From: Halomonas denitrificans
Lineage (GTDB): Bacteria; Pseudomonadota; Gammaproteobacteria; Xanthomonadales; Wenzhouxiangellaceae
Reading direction: 5' to 3'
NCBI GenBank assembly: GCA_019800895.1
Contig: JAHVKF010000002.1
Location: 930,001 to 994,000, forward strand
DNA length: 64,000 nucleotides
Positions 32,178 through 41,225 of the stretch are shown here, one piece after another (the first letter of the stretch is position 1; every line of letters starts with the position of its first letter). A program made the translations under genes and the position numbers. The notes beneath the pieces are model-generated. The model searched no databases. It was not told where the DNA came from and saw nothing but the letters and a program-made list of their open reading frames with translations.

Positions 32178-34006
32178 CCGTGACCCCGGGCGTGGCCGGA
32201 AGCGCCTGGGACGACGCGCTGCTTGCCGCGCAGCTGCTGGCGATCGACCCGAGCGGCCTCGGCGGTGTTCGCCTGCGGGCCCGCGCCGGCCCGGTCCGCG
32301 ACCGCTGGCTGGACGTCCTGCGATCGCTCGCGCCGGCCCTGCCCCGGGTCCGCCTTCCCGCGCACGCCGATGCCGACCGGCTCCGCGGCGGCCTGGACCT
32401 TGCCGCCACGCTGCGGGCGGGACGGCCGGTCGCCGAGCAGGGGCTGCTGGAGCGGGCCGGCGGCGGACTGCTGCTGATTCCCATGGCCGAACGCCTCGAG
32501 TCCGAACCGGCGGCCGTCATCGGCCTGGCAATGGATACGGGCCGCGTTCACAGCGCCGTCGAGGCAGGCGATCGAGGGCCGGCCAGTGCACGCTTCGGCG
32601 TGGTCGCGCTCGACGAGGGTGTCGATGTCGACGAGGCCGTCCCGGCCGGACTGGCCGACCGGCTCGCGCTCCATGTCGACCTTTCCGCTGTGACCGTGCG
32701 CGACCTGGCCGAGCCGGCGATCGATGTCGCCACGGTATCCGCGGCGCGCTCGATCCTGACCGAAGTCCGCCCCGGTGATGCAACGATCGAAGCCCTGTGC
32801 GCCGCGGCGCTGGCGCTCGGCATCGCCTCCCTGCGCGCCCCGCTGCTGGCCGCGCGCGCGGCCTGCGGGCTGGCGGCGCTGGACGGGCGCCGGAACGTGT
32901 CCGAAGACGACCTGGCCGCCGCGGTGCGGCTGGTGCTGGTGCCGAGGGCGACGAGCCTGCCGTCGGCCGAGGCGGAAGAGGACCTCGCCGACGATTCGAT
33001 GCAGGATTCGGCAGAGGATGCATCGGAGGACTCCGACGACGCATCACCGCCAGGCGAGCACCGGCACGACCAGAAAGGCCGGGACGAGTCGGACGACTCC
33101 CGGACGGACCTCGAGTCGATGGCCGATCGGGTGCTCGAGGCCGCGCTGGCGAGCATTCCGCCCGGGCTGCTCGAGGCGTCCCGCGCGGCGACGGCCGCCC
33201 GCTCGTCGGCCCGCAGCATGGGCCGGTCCGGCGCGCGCCAGGCCGCCGGACTACGGGGCCGACCGGCCGGCGTCCGGCGCGGCCGGCCCGGGCCGAACGC
33301 GCGCCTGAACCTGGTCGAGACCTTGCGTGCGGCGGCGCCCTGGCAACGGCTCAGGGCCTCGAACGATGCCGCCGATGCAGGGAGCGCGGGCGAGCATCGT
33401 GTGCAGGTCCGCCAGGACGATTTCCGCGTCCATCGCTTCAAGCAGCGCAAGCAGACCACCACCGTGTTCGTGGTCGATGCGTCGGGCTCGTCCGCGCTGC
33501 ATCGCCTGGCCGAGGCCAAGGGCGCGGTCGAGCTGCTCCTCGCGGACTGCTACGTCCGCCGCGACAGCGTCGCCTTGATCACCTTCCGCGGCACGGCCGC
33601 GGAGGTGCTGTTGCCGCCGACGCGCTCCCTGGTCCGGGCCAAGCGCCGGCTGGCCGATCTCCCCGGTGGCGGCGGGACGCCGGTGGCGTCGGGGATCACT
33701 GCCGCGCTGGAGCTTTGCCATGGCGTCCTGCGCCGCGGCGCCACCCCGGTGGTCGTGATGCTGACCGACGGTCGCGCCAACGTGGCCGCCGACGGTTCGC
33801 CGGGCCGCGAACGGGCGCGCGAGGATGCCTTGACCGCGGCCGCCGGTCTGCGCGCCTCGCGGCTGGTCGCCCTGCTGGTCGACACGTCGCCGCGGCCGCA
33901 GCCCCAGGCTCGCGAGCTGGCCGACGCCATGGGGGCGCGCTACATTCCCTTGCCGCACGCGGATGCCGCCGGGCTGTCGGCCGCGGTGCGGGCGGAGACC
34001 GGGTGA
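32174..34006 (+). CDS. bchD: magnesium chelatase subunit D
   Basis: Platform subunit of the BchI-BchD complex, 610 aa. It has a degenerate AAA+ domain without Walker A (1-260), an acidic Asp/Glu/Ser linker (about 265-312), a basic Arg/Gly stretch (340-375) and a VWA/integrin-I domain (430-600). Its metal site is DASGS (435-439) and a later MLTDGRANV. The start overlaps bchI and the stop overlaps bchO (GTGA). Confidence 0.96.
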   Translation: MTVTPGVAGSAWDDALLAAQLLAIDPSGLGGVRLRARAGPVRDRWLDVLRSLAPALPRVRLPAHADADRLRGGLDLAATLRAGRPVAEQGLLERAGGGLLLIPMAERLESEPAAVIGLAMDTGRVHSAVEAGDRGPASARFGVVALDEGVDVDEAVPAGLADRLALHVDLSAVTVRDLAEPAIDVATVSAARSILTEVRPGDATIEALCAAALALGIASLRAPLLAARAACGLAALDGRRNVSEDDLAAAVRLVLVPRATSLPSAEAEEDLADDSMQDSAEDASEDSDDASPPGEHRHDQKGRDESDDSRTDLESMADRVLEAALASIPPGLLEASRAATAARSSARSMGRSGARQAAGLRGRPAGVRRGRPGPNARLNLVETLRAAAPWQRLRASNDAADAGSAGEHRVQVRQDDFRVHRFKQRKQTTTVFVVDASGSSALHRLAEAKGAVELLLADCYVRRDSVALITFRGTAAEVLLPPTRSLVRAKRRLADLPGGGGTPVASGITAALELCHGVLRRGATPVVVMLTDGRANVAADGSPGRERAREDALTAAAGLRASRLVALLVDTSPRPQPQARELADAMGARYIPLPHADAAGLSAAVRAETG

Positions 34007-34881
34007 GCGCGTCGCTGGACTGGTCGCACGAGAAGGCCTCGTGGCCCCACGCCGAGGCCAGCGAGTTTCGTACCGTCGGTGCGCGTCGCTGGCATGTCCA
34101 GCGGATGGGCCGGGGGCCAGTCGCGCTGCTGGTCCATGGAACCGGCGCGTCGACGCACTCGTTCAGGACCCTCGCGCCCCGGCTGGCCCAACGGTACACG
34201 GTCGTGATGCCGGACCTGCCGGGCCACGGCTTCACCGAACGCCGCCGGCACGAAGGCCTTTCGCTGCCGAACATGGCTCGCGCGGTCGCCGAACTGGCCG
34301 ATGCGTTGGCGCTGGAGCCGACCCTGGTCGTGGGTCACTCCGCCGGCGCGGCAATCCTCCTGCGCTGCTGTCTCGACGGGACCCTCGCGCCCGAAGCGGC
34401 GGTCGCCATCAACGGTGCGCTGCTGCCGTTCCGCGGTGCGGCCGGCTTCCTGTTTCCGCCGCTGGCGAAGCTGTTGTTCCTGAACCCGCTGGTCCCGCGC
34501 GTGTTCGCCCGAAGTGCGCGGGATCGTGAACGGGTCGTTCGCCTGATCCGCGGCACCGGGTCGGTACTCGACGACAGCGGCATCGATCTCTACGCGCGAC
34601 TGTTCGCCAGCCCCCGCCACGTGGCCGCGACGCTAGGCATGATGGCCAACTGGAACCTGCACCGGCTGACCGCCGACCTTTCGACGCTGACCTTGCCGCT
34701 GCTGCTGGTGGTCGGCGAGGACGACGAAGCGGTCGATCCGGCGGACGCCGAACGGGTCCGCAGGCGCCTGCCCGCCGCGCGGATCGCGAGACTGCCCGGC
34801 CTGGGGCACCTGGCGCACGAGGAGGATGCCGATGCCGTCGCCGAGGCCGTTCTCGACTTCGCCTCGGGCGCCGGCGGATGA
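34003..34881 (+). CDS. bchO: BchO, alpha/beta hydrolase of the Mg-chelatase operon
   Basis: A 292-aa alpha/beta hydrolase from a GTG start overlapping bchD. Oxyanion motif LLVHGTGAS (42-50), nucleophile elbow GHSAGA with S113, acid in VVGEDDEAVD and catalytic His in GLGHLAHEE near the C-terminus are all intact, unlike the hydrolase at 11816. BchO is regularly co-encoded with bchID and is thought to be linked to Mg-chelatase activity; its substrate is not known to me. Confidence 0.93.
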   Translation: MSASLDWSHEKASWPHAEASEFRTVGARRWHVQRMGRGPVALLVHGTGASTHSFRTLAPRLAQRYTVVMPDLPGHGFTERRRHEGLSLPNMARAVAELADALALEPTLVVGHSAGAAILLRCCLDGTLAPEAAVAINGALLPFRGAAGFLFPPLAKLLFLNPLVPRVFARSARDRERVVRLIRGTGSVLDDSGIDLYARLFASPRHVAATLGMMANWNLHRLTADLSTLTLPLLLVVGEDDEAVDPADAERVRRRLPAARIARLPGLGHLAHEEDADAVAEAVLDFASGAGG

Positions 34882-34888
34882 CGCGTCG

Positions 34889-35182
34889 ATGATCGCCGGA
34901 CTGTTCGAGAGCGGTCGCGCTGCGGACCTGGTCCTGGTCGTGCTGGTGGTCGAGGCGGTGCTGGTCTGCGTCCTCGGCGCGGCGAGCCGCGTCCGGCGTA
35001 GCGGCGGACTGCCGGTGGCCGGCCTGCTGTTCAACCTCGCCGCCGGGGCCTGCCTGGTGCTGGCCCTGCGCGCGGTCCTGACCGGTGCCGACTGGCGGGT
35101 GGCCGGCGCATGGCTCGGCGCGGCCCTGGCCGCGCACGTCGGCGACGTGGTCCAGCGACTCCGCGCGGCGCCGCGCGACTAG
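34889..35182 (+). CDS. 97-aa membrane protein after bchO (unknown)
   Basis: The last gene of the bchG operon, 7 nt after bchO. Its product has three hydrophobic stretches (about 11-31, 40-62 and 67-85), a short basic loop and an Arg-rich tail; no family recognised. Its TAG shares the palindrome CTAG (35179-35182) with the stop of convergent bciA. The close spacing to bchO argues for a real gene connected with photosynthesis. Confidence 0.6.
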   Translation: MIAGLFESGRAADLVLVVLVVEAVLVCVLGAASRVRRSGGLPVAGLLFNLAAGACLVLALRAVLTGADWRVAGAWLGAALAAHVGDVVQRLRAAPRD

Positions 35183-36249
35183 TCGGCGCGGTCGGTCCGG
35201 TCGGCGCGAGCGGGCGGGACGGCCCGGAACAGGGCCTGGTCGCCGAGCGCCTGCCCGTCCAGCCCGTCGACGAGCACGCGGCGGTAGAAGTCGCGCAGCG
35301 TGCGGGTTCCGTACTCGGGCGTCGACCCGTCGTCGTATTCGCCGGTTTCAGGGTTTCGCACCAGCATCGGTTCGGTGGCGTAGTAGCGCCCGATCCGGGC
35401 GAACTCCGCCTTGTCCTCGAGCTTCGGCAGCCACCGGGCCGCGGTGCCGAAGATCGCTTCGGCGGCGCCGAAGATCGCCAGCGGCAGCCGCCGGAACTTC
35501 GCCGGCCGGCCGGCGAGTTCGAACAGCAACTCGCCGCGCTGGCGCGGCGTCATCGCCGGTCCGGGACCGCCCACCGGCAGAATCCGGTTGTCCGGCGCAC
35601 GCCGCTCGACCCGGTCGGCGATGAAGCCGGCCAGGTCGGCCTCGGCGATCGGCTTGCAGGCCGGCCCGTCGCCCGGGCCGAAGATCAGGAAGGGCTTGCC
35701 CGCCTTGATCCGCGGCACCTGGCCGGCCAGCGACTTGAAGAAGGCCGTGGGCCGCACGATCGACCACGGAAGGCCGGACCGCTCCAGCTCCGCCTCGAAG
35801 GCGAGCTTGGCGCGCTGGAAGGCCAGCATCGGATGCTGCACGCAGATGGCGGAGAGCAGCACGAATCGTCCGGCCCCGGTCCGGTCGGCGGCGGCGAGCA
35901 GGTTCGAGTTGCAGCGGTGATCGACGAGCTCGGCATCGCGGATGCCGCCGGTGCGCGAAGCGATGCAGGAAACCACCGCGTCGAAGGCCTCGCCCCGGAA
36001 CCCGTCACGGTCCAGGGAGACCGGGTCGGCCGGATCGCAGCGCCGCAATTCGGGCGTGGGCGATGGGCCATCGGTACCGCTGCGTTCCGGCGTCGCGAGA
36101 GGCGTTCGCACCAGGCCCACCACCTCGTGGCCGCGGGCGGCGAGCTCGGTGACCACGTGGCGGCCGATGTAGCCGCTGGCGCCGGCGACCAGGATCCGCC
36201 GGCGCGGCGCCCCGGCATGGGTCGGCTCAGGGCTCTCGATCTGCGCCAT
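35179..36249 (-). CDS. bciA: divinyl (proto)chlorophyllide 8-vinyl reductase, BciA type
   Basis: NADPH-dependent reductase of the NmrA-like short-chain family that reduces the C8 vinyl group, 356 aa. Rossmann motif GASGYIGRH (23-31), SCIASRTGGIRDAELVDH near residue 110, and FVLLSAICVQHP followed by FQRAKLAFE are diagnostic of BciA. The protein completes the pathway because no bchJ or bciB is seen. Its stop overlaps the preceding convergent gene and its start overlaps a small membrane-protein gene. Confidence 0.92.
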   Translation of the reverse strand: MAQIESPEPTHAGAPRRRILVAGASGYIGRHVVTELAARGHEVVGLVRTPLATPERSGTDGPSPTPELRRCDPADPVSLDRDGFRGEAFDAVVSCIASRTGGIRDAELVDHRCNSNLLAAADRTGAGRFVLLSAICVQHPMLAFQRAKLAFEAELERSGLPWSIVRPTAFFKSLAGQVPRIKAGKPFLIFGPGDGPACKPIAEADLAGFIADRVERRAPDNRILPVGGPGPAMTPRQRGELLFELAGRPAKFRRLPLAIFGAAEAIFGTAARWLPKLEDKAEFARIGRYYATEPMLVRNPETGEYDDGSTPEYGTRTLRDFYRRVLVDGLDGQALGDQALFRAVPPARADRTDRAD

Positions 36250-36388
36250 CGTGGTCCTGCGTACGCGGTCGATCCGGGGCTGCGTCGCGGTCCTTCTTCA
36301 GCTCGCGGTTGACGTCCCAGAGTTGCCACAACCCAAGGCCCAGCGCGACGACCACGACGAGGATCAGTTCCAGGAAGATCAGGTCCAT
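36227..36388 (-). CDS. 53-aa single-span membrane protein upstream of bciA (unknown)
   Basis: A 53-aa frame from ATG 36388 overlapping bciA by 23 nt. The N-terminal hydrophobic helix (residues 2-22) is followed by WDVNRELKKDRD and a very charged tail. Sequence character changes sharply from helix to tail, as in genuine small anchored proteins. No homolog recognised from memory. Co-transcription with bciA is likely. Confidence 0.5.
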   Translation of the reverse strand: MDLIFLELILVVVVALGLGLWQLWDVNRELKKDRDAAPDRPRTQDHDGADREP

Positions 36389-36580
36389 CCAGCGTGTTTC
36401 CCGCCCCGGAAGCCCGGTGCCGTTCGAGACGCTCCGGAGTCTAGCAGGCCGCTGCTTCACGAGCCTTCGAGCGGCCGGGCTCGCACGCGCCCGTCGCATG
36501 ACCTCTGGCGCATGAACGGCGGGGCGCGGCGCAGTAGCCTGTGCGAGTCCCCCACCCGCGCCCGGGAGCTCCTTGCCGCG

Positions 36581-38413
36581 ATGAAACGCTTGCTGAAATG
36601 GTCCGGTCTTGCGCTGGGCGTGCTGCTCCTGGTCGGCGGACTGCTGTTCGTCAACTTCTGGTTCTTCAAGCCCCTGTCGATCGACTGGTTCTACACCCGC
36701 GTGTTCGTCAAGTTCGCGCTGGAGCAGCCGGAGATGCTGACGTCCATGCGAATGCTCGAACCGATGGGCATCCGCGGCCACAACGCGAAGCTCAGCGACG
36801 CCTCGCCGCGGGCCGCCGAGGAACAGCTGGCCCGGTGGCGCGAGGAATACGAGGTGTTCCAGCGCTACGACCGCGAGGACTACGAAGGCCAGGATCGCCT
36901 GTCCTACGACGTGTTCGACTTCTTCATGGCCAATACGCTGGCCGAAGCCGATCGCTGGCGGCTGCACGACTTTCCGGTCAACCAGATGTTCGGCATCCAG
37001 AGCAGCCTGCCGAATTTCATGGCCCAGCAGCACGTCATCGAGGACGAACTGGGCGCCGAGCACTACATCGCGCGCCTGAACCAGTTCGACACCAAGTTCG
37101 ATCAGGTGATCGAGGGTCTGCGACTGCGTCGCGAGGCCGGCATCCACCCGCCGGCGTTCGCGGTCGACAAGGTCATCGAGCAGATCGACGGCTTCCTCGA
37201 GCCGGCGCCGGAAGATCATCTCCTGACCGCGAGCTTCGATGAGCGGGTCGCCGGGATCGACGAATCGGACCTGTCCGCCGAGCGCCGCGCCGAACTGCGC
37301 GCCGAGGTGGTCGACGCGGTCGCCACGGTGGTCTATCCGACCTACCGTGAGCTGCAGGCCTACCTCGTCGATCTGCGGTCGGAGGCGACCAGCAACGACG
37401 GCGTATGGCGTCTGCCGGACGGCGAGGCCTTCTACCAGGCCGCGATCACCCAGCACACCACGACCACGATGAGCGCCGACGAGATCCACGCCATGGGCCT
37501 GGCCGAGGTCGAGCGGATCAGCGCCGAGATGGACGCGATCCTGCGCGCCGAAGGCCTGAGCGAAGGAACGGTAGGCACGCGCGTTCGGCAGATCGCCGAG
37601 CGCCCGGACCAGCTCTATCCGGATACGGACGAAGGCCGCGAACGGATCCTGGCCGACTACCAGGCCATGATCGACGAGATCGACGCGGCCATGGACGACT
37701 ACTTCAACCTCCGCCCCGTGGTCGGCGTCGAAGTCGTCCGCGTTCCGGAGTTTTCCGAGGCCACCGCGCCGGGCGCGTACTACCAGTCGCCGTCGCTCGA
37801 CGGCTCGCGGCCGGGCCGCTTCTTCGCCAACCTGCGCGACGTGTCGGAGATTCCGAAATTCGGCATGCGGACCCTCGCCTACCACGAGGGCGTGCCGGGG
37901 CATCACTTCCAGAACGCCATCACCCAGCGGCTCGAAGGCCTGCCGATGTTCCGCCGGATGCTGCCGTTCACGGCCTACGGCGAAGGCTGGGCGTTGTACA
38001 CGGAGCGCCTGGCGTGGGAGATCGGCTTCCAGGACAACCCATTGGACAACCTCGGCCGGCTCCAGGCCGAGATGTTCCGCGCCGTGCGCCTGGTCGTCGA
38101 CACGGGCATGCACGCCAAGCGCTGGAGCCGCGAGCGGGCGATCGACTACATGATGGCCCACACCGGCATGGGCGAGACCGAGGTCACCGCAGAGATCGAA
38201 CGCTACCTCGTGTTTCCGGGACAGGCGCTGGCCTACAAGGTGGGCATGATGAAGATCCTCGAGCTGCGCGAGCGGGCGCGCCGTGAACTCGGCGCGGACT
38301 TCGACCTCAAGGCCTTCCATGACCAGGTGCTCGGCAACGGTGCGCTGCCGCTGGTGATTCTCGAGCGGGTGATCGACGACTGGATCGACGAGGTTCGCGG
38401 AAGCGCGGCCTGA
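36581..38413 (+). CDS. DUF885 family membrane-anchored putative metallopeptidase
   Basis: A 610-aa protein with an N-terminal membrane anchor or signal (6-26). The DUF885 signature YHEGVPGHHFQ lies around residues 433-443, where HExxPGHH resembles a gluzincin zinc site. Members of this family are mostly uncharacterised putative carboxypeptidases. The 192-nt gap before it, back to the bciA-side gene, contains no recognisable element. First gene of the flanking, non-photosynthetic region on this side. Confidence 0.85.
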   Translation: MKRLLKWSGLALGVLLLVGGLLFVNFWFFKPLSIDWFYTRVFVKFALEQPEMLTSMRMLEPMGIRGHNAKLSDASPRAAEEQLARWREEYEVFQRYDREDYEGQDRLSYDVFDFFMANTLAEADRWRLHDFPVNQMFGIQSSLPNFMAQQHVIEDELGAEHYIARLNQFDTKFDQVIEGLRLRREAGIHPPAFAVDKVIEQIDGFLEPAPEDHLLTASFDERVAGIDESDLSAERRAELRAEVVDAVATVVYPTYRELQAYLVDLRSEATSNDGVWRLPDGEAFYQAAITQHTTTTMSADEIHAMGLAEVERISAEMDAILRAEGLSEGTVGTRVRQIAERPDQLYPDTDEGRERILADYQAMIDEIDAAMDDYFNLRPVVGVEVVRVPEFSEATAPGAYYQSPSLDGSRPGRFFANLRDVSEIPKFGMRTLAYHEGVPGHHFQNAITQRLEGLPMFRRMLPFTAYGEGWALYTERLAWEIGFQDNPLDNLGRLQAEMFRAVRLVVDTGMHAKRWSRERAIDYMMAHTGMGETEVTAEIERYLVFPGQALAYKVGMMKILELRERARRELGADFDLKAFHDQVLGNGALPLVILERVIDDWIDEVRGSAA

Positions 38414-38419
38414 TCGATC

Positions 38420-38456
38420 CTGGCGGGTCGTGTGTGCGACAGGCGGGACCCGCCGG
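38420..38456 (+). terminator. hairpin after the DUF885 gene
   Basis: CTGGCGGGTC (38420-38429) pairs with GACCCGCCGG (38447-38456), 9 canonical pairs plus one G-U, with a 17-nt loop. It starts 7 nt after the stop codon. There is no U-tract. A GTG possible start for the next gene lies in its loop, which favours the ATG at 38458. Confidence 0.45.
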
Positions 38457-38457
38457 T

Positions 38458-39318
38458 ATGCTCGGGAGTCCGTACAGGCTGCCCCGGACCGACGTGCTGC
38501 CCAATTTCCTGATCATCGGCGCCGCGAAGAGCGGGACCACCAGTCTCTACGAGCAGCTTCGACGGCACCCCCAGGTGTGCATGCCGGCTCGGCGGTGGAA
38601 GGAGCCGACGTTCTTCTCCGAGCGCGCCCACGGCCGATGGGCCCGGGGCCTGGACTGGTACCGATCCCTGTTCTCGCACTACCGCGGGGAGGCGGCGGTC
38701 GGCGAGGCGTCGACCAGCTACACCAAGGCCCCGGTCTACGGTGACGCGGCCGGCAAGATCGCCGAGACCCTGCCCGGGGTGCGCCTGATCTACCTGGTCC
38801 GCGACCCGGTCGACCAGGTGATCTCCCATTACCGCCACATGGTCTTCCACGACGGGCTCCGGCTGCCGTTCGATCGAGCCCTCGACGAAAAGCCCTTTCT
38901 GGTCGATACGGCGCGCTACGCCTTCCAGCTCGCTCCCTATCGTCGCCGGTTCCCGCGCGACCGGATTCTCGTCGTGCCCTTCGAACGCTACGTCGCCGAC
39001 CCGGTGGCCGAGTGCAGGGAGATCTGCCGGTTCCTCGGCATCCACGATGGCCTGGAGATCGCGCTCGACCGACCGCGCAACGTGGGCTCGGCGCGCCGCC
39101 TGGTCCGGGGCATGCACTGGCCCCGGGCCTACCGGGCCTTCCAGCGGCTCGCGCCCGGTCCGGTGCGCCGCGCGTTCGATCGCCGGCTGACCCGCCCGCT
39201 GCCGCGGCCGAGCCGGGATTCAAGCGCAGCCCGCCGTCTGCGCGAGCGACTGCGGTCGGAGGTCGACGTGCTCGAGCAGGACTGTGGCATCGATTTTCGT
39301 CGCTGGTGGCGGTGTTGA
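38458..39318 (+). CDS. sulfotransferase family protein
   Basis: A 286-aa P-loop-like sulfotransferase from ATG 38458 (GTG 38434 would add 8 residues). The PAPS 5'-phosphosulfate loop is FLIIGAAKSGTTSLYEQL (about 18-35), and the 3'-phosphate region is VRDPVDQVISHYRHM (about 118-132). The fold resembles heparan-sulfate/NodH-type sulfotransferases that modify saccharides or lipids. The acceptor is unknown. No signal peptide. Confidence 0.85.
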   Translation: MLGSPYRLPRTDVLPNFLIIGAAKSGTTSLYEQLRRHPQVCMPARRWKEPTFFSERAHGRWARGLDWYRSLFSHYRGEAAVGEASTSYTKAPVYGDAAGKIAETLPGVRLIYLVRDPVDQVISHYRHMVFHDGLRLPFDRALDEKPFLVDTARYAFQLAPYRRRFPRDRILVVPFERYVADPVAECREICRFLGIHDGLEIALDRPRNVGSARRLVRGMHWPRAYRAFQRLAPGPVRRAFDRRLTRPLPRPSRDSSAARRLRERLRSEVDVLEQDCGIDFRRWWRC

Positions 39319-39363
39319 TGTACGCTTGCGCCCCCTCTTACACGCCTCGCAGGAGTTCCGCGC

Positions 39364-39717
39364 ATGAGCGACCGCCTCAAGCAGTTCACCGAGTACCGCC
39401 GGAAGATGAACGAGCGCCTGCTGTCGGAGGACAATCGCGTGATCAAGCGGATGTTCTCGCTGGACTCGTTGACCTTCAGCCAGGACAGCACGCTGGACCG
39501 CAAGACCAAGGAACTGCTGGGCCTGATCGCGTCCCTCGTGCTTCGCTGCGACGACTGCGTCAGTTACCACATCGCTTCCAGCGTGGAGGCCGGCGCGACC
39601 AAGGACGAGATCATGGAGACCATGAGCATCGGCCTGGTGGTCGGCGGCACGATCGTGATTCCGCATCTCCGGCGGGCCACCGAGTTTCTGGACGAAGTGA
39701 CCGGCGCGGACGCCTGA
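39364..39717 (+). CDS. carboxymuconolactone decarboxylase/AhpD-like protein
   Basis: A 117-aa all-helical protein with the AhpD-type CxxC motif in LRCDDCVSYH (Cys about 61 and 64, His about 68). Such proteins are peroxidase or thiol-disulfide partners, though many lack assigned substrates. CAGGAG precedes the ATG. Stands alone between the sulfotransferase and the aminotransferase; its stop codon is embedded in a hairpin. Confidence 0.85.
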   Translation: MSDRLKQFTEYRRKMNERLLSEDNRVIKRMFSLDSLTFSQDSTLDRKTKELLGLIASLVLRCDDCVSYHIASSVEAGATKDEIMETMSIGLVVGGTIVIPHLRRATEFLDEVTGADA

Positions 39718-39745
39718 CCCGCGGCGGCGGGTCGGCCGGTATGAT
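39716..39745 (+). promoter_or_regulatory. hairpin at the AhpD-like stop and -10 element for the aminotransferase
   Basis: GACCCGC (39716-39722), 4-nt loop, GCGGGTC (39727-39733), perfect 7 bp, overlaps the stop codon and probably ends the upstream message. It is followed by TATGAT (39740-39745), a good -10 hexamer 33 nt before the aminotransferase ATG. The best -35 candidate (CTGACC, 39714) is 20 nt away, so promoter strength is doubtful. Confidence 0.4.
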
Positions 39746-39777
39746 CGAGCGCTGACTACCAGCCCCCGGATTGGACG

Positions 39778-41136
39778 ATGGCCGATTCGCTCGAAGCGCT
39801 CGATCGCAGGTACCTGTTTCACCCCTCCAGCGATCTCCGCATGGTCCGCGACGGTGAGCCGTTGATCTGGACGCGGGGGCAGGGCATCCACGTCGAGGAC
39901 CAGCACGGCCAGCGCTACCTCGAGGGCATGGCCGGCCTGTGGTGCACGGCGCTGGGGTACGGAGAAAAGGAACTCGCCAAGGCGGCTGCCGAGCAGATGG
40001 AGACCTTCTGCTACGGGCCGCTGTTCGCCGCCCGGGCCAACGAGCCGTCGATCAAGCTGGCGGCGAAGCTGGCCGAGTGGGTGCCGATCGACGGCGCGCG
40101 TTTCCTGTTCGGCTGCTCGGGCTCGGACGCCAACGATACGCAGATCAAGCTGGCGCGCTACTACTTCAACGCGATCGGCAAACCGCACAAGAAGAAGATC
40201 CTGTCGCGGACCAGCGGCTACCACGGCACCACGCTTGCGACGGCGGCCCTGACCGGTCTCGGGCCGTTCCATGCGCACTTCGATGTCCCCGGCGAGGACG
40301 TGGTCCACCTGACCGAGCCGCACCATTTCCGCCAGGCGCGCGATGGCGAGAGCGAAGAGGCCTTCGCGACGCGCCTGGCCGAGGAGCTCGAGCAGGTGAT
40401 CGAGCGCGAGGGCGCCGACACGATCGCGGCGATGATCGTCGAGCCGCTGATGGGCGCCGGCGGCCTGATCATTCCGCCGAAGACCTACTACGAGAAGATC
40501 CAGCCGATCCTGTGCGAGCACGGGATCCTGTTGATCGACGACGAGGTGGTCTGTGCCTTCGGCCGCACGGGCAATCCCTTCGGCTGCCAGACCTTCGGCA
40601 TGCAGCCGGCCACGATGACGATGGCCAAGGCGCTGTCCTCGGCCTACCAGCCGATCTCGGCGGTGGCGATTCCGCCGTTCATGTACGAGGCGATCGAGCG
40701 TGCGGCCGGCGAGGTCGGGATGTTCGGCCACGGCCTGACCTATTCCGGCCACCCGGTCGCGGCCGCAGTCGCGCTGCGCACGCTGGAGCTCTACGAAGAG
40801 CGCGGCCTGATGGACCATGCCGCCAGGATGGGCGACGCCATGCAGGCGAAGCTGGCCCCGCTGGCCGATCATCCCCTGGTCGGCAACCTGCGCGGCGTCG
40901 GCCTGATCGCCGGCCTGGAGTTCGTTGCCGACAAGGCCTCGGGCGCGCGCTTCGACGCCTCGGAGAAGATCGCCTTCCAGGTCCAGAACGCCTGCCTGGA
41001 GGCCGGCCTGGTCGTCCGCGCGCTGCCCGGCGATACCTGCGCGATCTGCCCGCCGTTGATCATCGACGAAGCCGGCATCGACGAGCTGATCGAAAAACTC
41101 CTGCGTGGCCTGGACGCGGTGCAGGCGAAGCGCTAG
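39778..41136 (+). CDS. class III PLP-dependent aminotransferase
   Basis: A 452-aa omega-type aminotransferase. It has the N-terminal WTRGQGIHVEDQHGQRYLEG and the aspartate of LLIDDEVVCAFGRTG near 255. The PLP lysine K284 lies in MAKALSSAY, and SGHPVAAAVAL is the late family motif. Relatives use beta-alanine, GABA, putrescine or 2-aminoethyl compounds with pyruvate. The substrate cannot be told from sequence. Monocistronic. Confidence 0.88.
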   Translation: MADSLEALDRRYLFHPSSDLRMVRDGEPLIWTRGQGIHVEDQHGQRYLEGMAGLWCTALGYGEKELAKAAAEQMETFCYGPLFAARANEPSIKLAAKLAEWVPIDGARFLFGCSGSDANDTQIKLARYYFNAIGKPHKKKILSRTSGYHGTTLATAALTGLGPFHAHFDVPGEDVVHLTEPHHFRQARDGESEEAFATRLAEELEQVIEREGADTIAAMIVEPLMGAGGLIIPPKTYYEKIQPILCEHGILLIDDEVVCAFGRTGNPFGCQTFGMQPATMTMAKALSSAYQPISAVAIPPFMYEAIERAAGEVGMFGHGLTYSGHPVAAAVALRTLELYEERGLMDHAARMGDAMQAKLAPLADHPLVGNLRGVGLIAGLEFVADKASGARFDASEKIAFQVQNACLEAGLVVRALPGDTCAICPPLIIDEAGIDELIEKLLRGLDAVQAKR

Positions 41137-41225
41137 GCGCCGACGATCCGGCTCGGCTTCCCGGCCCCGCGTCTTGATCCGGGCCGCAGCCGCCCATCGA
41201 TGAAACCCACCGAAAAGGACGTCCC

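Noticed and set aside
36389-38320. Minus-strand open frame running through the DUF885 gene into the 53-aa protein
   Set aside because: Only the last 53 codons have protein-like character (a membrane helix); the rest mirrors the DUF885 coding strand.
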